From assembly GCA_035534615.1 (NCBI GenBank), contig DATLRO010000101.1:58691-122690 (forward strand): 64,000 nucleotides of DNA, read 5' to 3'. The stretch comes from JAGWRA01 sp035534615 (GTDB lineage: Bacteria; Acidobacteriota; Vicinamibacteria; Vicinamibacterales; CAVVIG01). The notes beneath the pieces are model-generated. The model saw nothing but the letters and a program-made list of their open reading frames with translations, was not told where the DNA came from and ran no database searches. Positions 62,007 to 64,000 of this stretch are shown here, in pieces. The position numbers were made by a program, and so were the translations under genes. How positions within the stretch are numbered: the first letter of the stretch is position 1; every line of letters begins with the position of its first letter.

Positions 62007-63290
62007 ATGGAGCTCGAGAGGGGCGTGCTGGTATCTCCTACTGAGGAGGTGCCGGTGATCGAAGGCGAGGTGGTGACCGCGATCCGGACGCTGGCGGATC
62101 GCGGCGTCGGCAAGAAGACGATTGCGCGGCAGGTCGGCGTCGCGCTGAATACGGTGCGGCGGTATTTGCGCCAGCCGATCGAGCCAGGCCGCCAGATCCG
62201 ACCGGCGGGCCGGCGGCTGGCGGACGAGCGTCGCGAGGAAGCTCGCGCGCTGAACCTCGGGCCAGCGGAGGGCAATGCGGTCGTCGTCCAGCGGTTGCTC
62301 GCCGACCGTGGGCTCGCCGTCAGCGTGCGCACGCTGGAGCGCGCGGTCGCGGACATTCGACGCGAGGGCCGGGTGGCGCAGCTGGCGACGGTGCGCGTGG
62401 AAACGCCACCGGACGATCAGCTGCAAATCGATTTCGGCCAGAAGCGCCTGATGATTGCGGGGGGGGCGCATCCGCATCTTCCTCCTGGTCGCCGTGCTCA
62501 GTTACTCACGACGCCTCTTCGTCAAGGCGTTTCTCAATGAGCGTGGCGCCGACTGGCGCGAGGGAATCGCCGCCGCGCTCACGCATTTCGGCGGCGTCCC
62601 GCGGACCGTGCTTGGGGACAATGCCCGGCCGTTCGTGCGGGCGCGCGACCGCGCGACGGGCACGGTGGTCTTCCATCCGACGTACCTCGCGTTCTGTCGT
62701 GATTGGGACGTACAGCCGCGCCCCTGCGTGCCGTATCACGCGCGGACGAAAGGCAAGACCGAAGCCGGCGTGAAATACGTCAAGCGCAACGCGCTGGCGG
62801 ACCACACCTTCGACTCCTTCGCCGCGCTCGAGCAGCACCTGGCCACGTGGATGACGATCGCGGATCAGCGGCGTCACGGGACGACGCGCGAAGCGCCGAT
62901 CGTCCGCTTCGAGCGCGACGAGCAGGCGACCCTCCGACCGTTACCGATCCGGCACTCGCGCCGAGCGCAGCGGCTGCGACGGCGCGTCGCGACCGACGCC
63001 TTGATCGACGTCGATACCGTGCGCTACAGCGTCCCGCATCGCTTCGTCCGCGACCACGTGGATGTGGTGATCGACGAGCAGACCGTCCCGATCTTCCATG
63101 GAGCGCTGCTGATCGCGACGCACGTGCGATCCCTGGAGCCCTTCGCACGCGTGGTCGATCCGGCGCACTACGAGGGTCTCTGGCGGCGGCCGGCCGCGAT
63201 GGTCCACCGAGGCCGGCCCCTGCGTCGCTCGCGCTGCTGGGCCGGGACCTCGCCGAGTACGCAGCCATCGTCGCGGGCGGTGACCAATGA
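62007..63290 (+). pseudogene. istA: IS21 transposase IstA, disrupted by two frameshifts
   Basis: IstA is the DDE transposase. The N-terminal helix-turn-helix (VVTAIRTLADRGVGKKTIARQV) and first Asp (QIDFGQKRL) are in the first frame. Near an eight-G run at 62459-62466 the frame shifts, and the core continues as RIRIFLLVAVLSYSRRLFVKAF, VLGDNARPF (second Asp) and GKTEAGVKYVKRN (Glu). A second shift between about 63185 and 63225 restores the normal end SLALLGRDLAEYAAIVAGGDQ. GGAGGAGGG precedes ATG 62007. Catalytic residues are intact. The shifts may be real decay, a programmed slip at G8, or sequencing errors. Confidence 0.85.
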
Positions 63291-64000
63291 GCGTCGTCAT
63301 TCAGGCGCGCGTCGTCGAGCAGCTTACGCGCCTGCGGCTCCGGTCTGTCGCAGAGCGATTGGATGCGGTGTTGAATGACGCGGCACGGACCGAGCCAACC
63401 TATCTCGATTTTCTGGACGGGGTCTTGCGCCAGGAGGTCGATGCGAAGCAGCGGACCCGCGTCGCGATGGGGCTCAAGATCGCGCACTTTCCGACCGTGA
63501 AGACGCTCGACGACTTTGATTTCAAGTTCCAGCCGTCCGTCGACCAGCGACTCGTGCGCGAGCTGGCGACGGCGCGTTTTCTTGCACAAGCCGACAACGT
63601 CTTGATCTTCGGCGCCCCGGGCGTCGGCACAACGCATCTCGCGATTGCGCTCGGGCGCGCCGTCGTCGAAGCCGGCCACTCGGTCCTCTTCACGAGCGCG
63701 ACCGCGCTCTTGGCCGCGCTCTCCAAAGCCGAAACCGACGGCCAGCTGACCGACCGCTTGATGTTCTATTCCAAGCCGAAGCTGCTGATCATCGACGAGC
63801 TGGGGTACCTGCCGTTTGAACGACGCAGCGCCCATCTCTTCTTCCAGCTCGTCGCCCGGCGGTACGAACGCGGCAGCCTGCTGATCACCACCAACCAGGT
63901 CGTCACGCAATGGGGTACGGTCTTCGGCGACGACGTCCTGGCCGCCGCGATCCTCGATCGTCTCCTGCACCACAGCCACACGCTGATGATCCAGGGCGAG
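63287..64000 (+). CDS. istB: IS21 helper ATPase IstB (partial, Walker A Lys replaced by Thr)
   Basis: IstB is the AAA+ ATPase that directs IS21 insertion. The ATG at 63287 overlaps the istA stop. The 238 codons in the window show LRLRSVAERLDAVLNDAA, the P-loop region NVLIFGAPGVGTTHLAIAL, Walker B LLIIDELGYLPF and LLITTNQ. The P-loop should read GxxGxGKT/S. Here residue 115 is Thr (codon ACA, 63629-63631), one base from a lysine AAA. ATP binding is probably lost. The gene runs off the window. Confidence 0.9.
   Translation, partial: MSVVIQARVVEQLTRLRLRSVAERLDAVLNDAARTEPTYLDFLDGVLRQEVDAKQRTRVAMGLKIAHFPTVKTLDDFDFKFQPSVDQRLVRELATARFLAQADNVLIFGAPGVGTTHLAIALGRAVVEAGHSVLFTSATALLAALSKAETDGQLTDRLMFYSKPKLLIIDELGYLPFERRSAHLFFQLVARRYERGSLLITTNQVVTQWGTVFGDDVLAAAILDRLLHHSHTLMIQGE

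Larger units (their letters stand above)
61960..64000 (+). mobile_element. IS21-family insertion sequence, left end to window edge
   Basis: The left end carries two repeats, TGATATTGACCCCCT (61960-61974) and TAATTCTGACCCCCT (61983-61997), like the multiple terminal repeats of IS21 elements. The istA-istB pair with an ATGA overlap follows. The right end lies outside the window. The element is damaged: istA has two frameshifts and istB a Walker A substitution. Confidence 0.88.

Overview
This 64-kb window has high GC (my estimate is about 70 percent) and comes from a Gram-negative bacterium. Lipid A genes (lpxB, lpxD), lipoproteins, signal-peptide beta-barrel candidates and an Slt70-type transglycosylase show an outer membrane. 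The gene content, an ANTQ-type tmRNA tag and a recurrent palindrome next to RNA genes suggest Acidobacteriota, perhaps class Vicinamibacteria. That placement is an inference from memory of the group, not a database result.

Layout. 1-7.1 kb: the N-terminus of a 3-hydroxyisobutyrate-dehydrogenase-like protein, a Crp/Fnr regulator, an M49-like metallohydrolase, yqgE, queG and aconitase. 7.2-14.8 kb: envelope genes on the minus strand (lpxB, a dead/active pair of M16 peptidases, an outer-membrane protein candidate, lpxD, a Mit_KHE1-like protein). 15-20.4 kb: a YdjM-like membrane hydrolase, nfo, two AmmeMemoRadiSam genes (A and B), and gatC-gatA. 20.4-25.4 kb: a small membrane protein, rpoZ, hsp20, dnaK with a clear promoter, an eIF2B-like protein and a second hsp20. 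25.5-30.8 kb: a plus-strand operon ymdB-like, xseA, xseB, ispA, tlyA, nadK. 30.8-37.4 kb: mltG and ruvX on the minus strand, then a phosphatase-superfamily lipoprotein, an EnvC-like protein, a CtpA-like protein with substituted catalytic residues, and HU.

37.5-45.4 kb is a translation block: tRNA-Val(GAC), thrS, infC (with an ATT start), rpmI, rplT, pheS, a short pheT, a ZapB-like protein, zapA and a 6S RNA candidate. 45.6-59.7 kb carries thiL, a DUF2062 protein, a 3D-domain protein, a heterodimeric ABC exporter, cstA, an outer-membrane candidate, a GT-C-like protein, and a soluble lytic transglycosylase coupled to a GAF protein. 59.9-64 kb is accessory: tmRNA, a 106-bp tandem palindromic repeat, a decayed ORF, a lipoprotein, a zinc-finger-like fragment cut by an insertion, and the left part of an IS21-family element with a frameshifted istA and an istB lacking its Walker A lysine.

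Most of the window is ordinary housekeeping. The most unusual signals are these: a shared cloverleaf-like palindrome that starts directly after the CCA end of both tRNA-Val and tmRNA, tandemly amplified after tmRNA; likely non-AUG starts (infC, and one ABC exporter subunit); a PheT without its tRNA-binding OB domain; and adjacent EnvC and CtpA homologues that both lack catalytic residues. I found no CRISPR array and no recognisable defence island.
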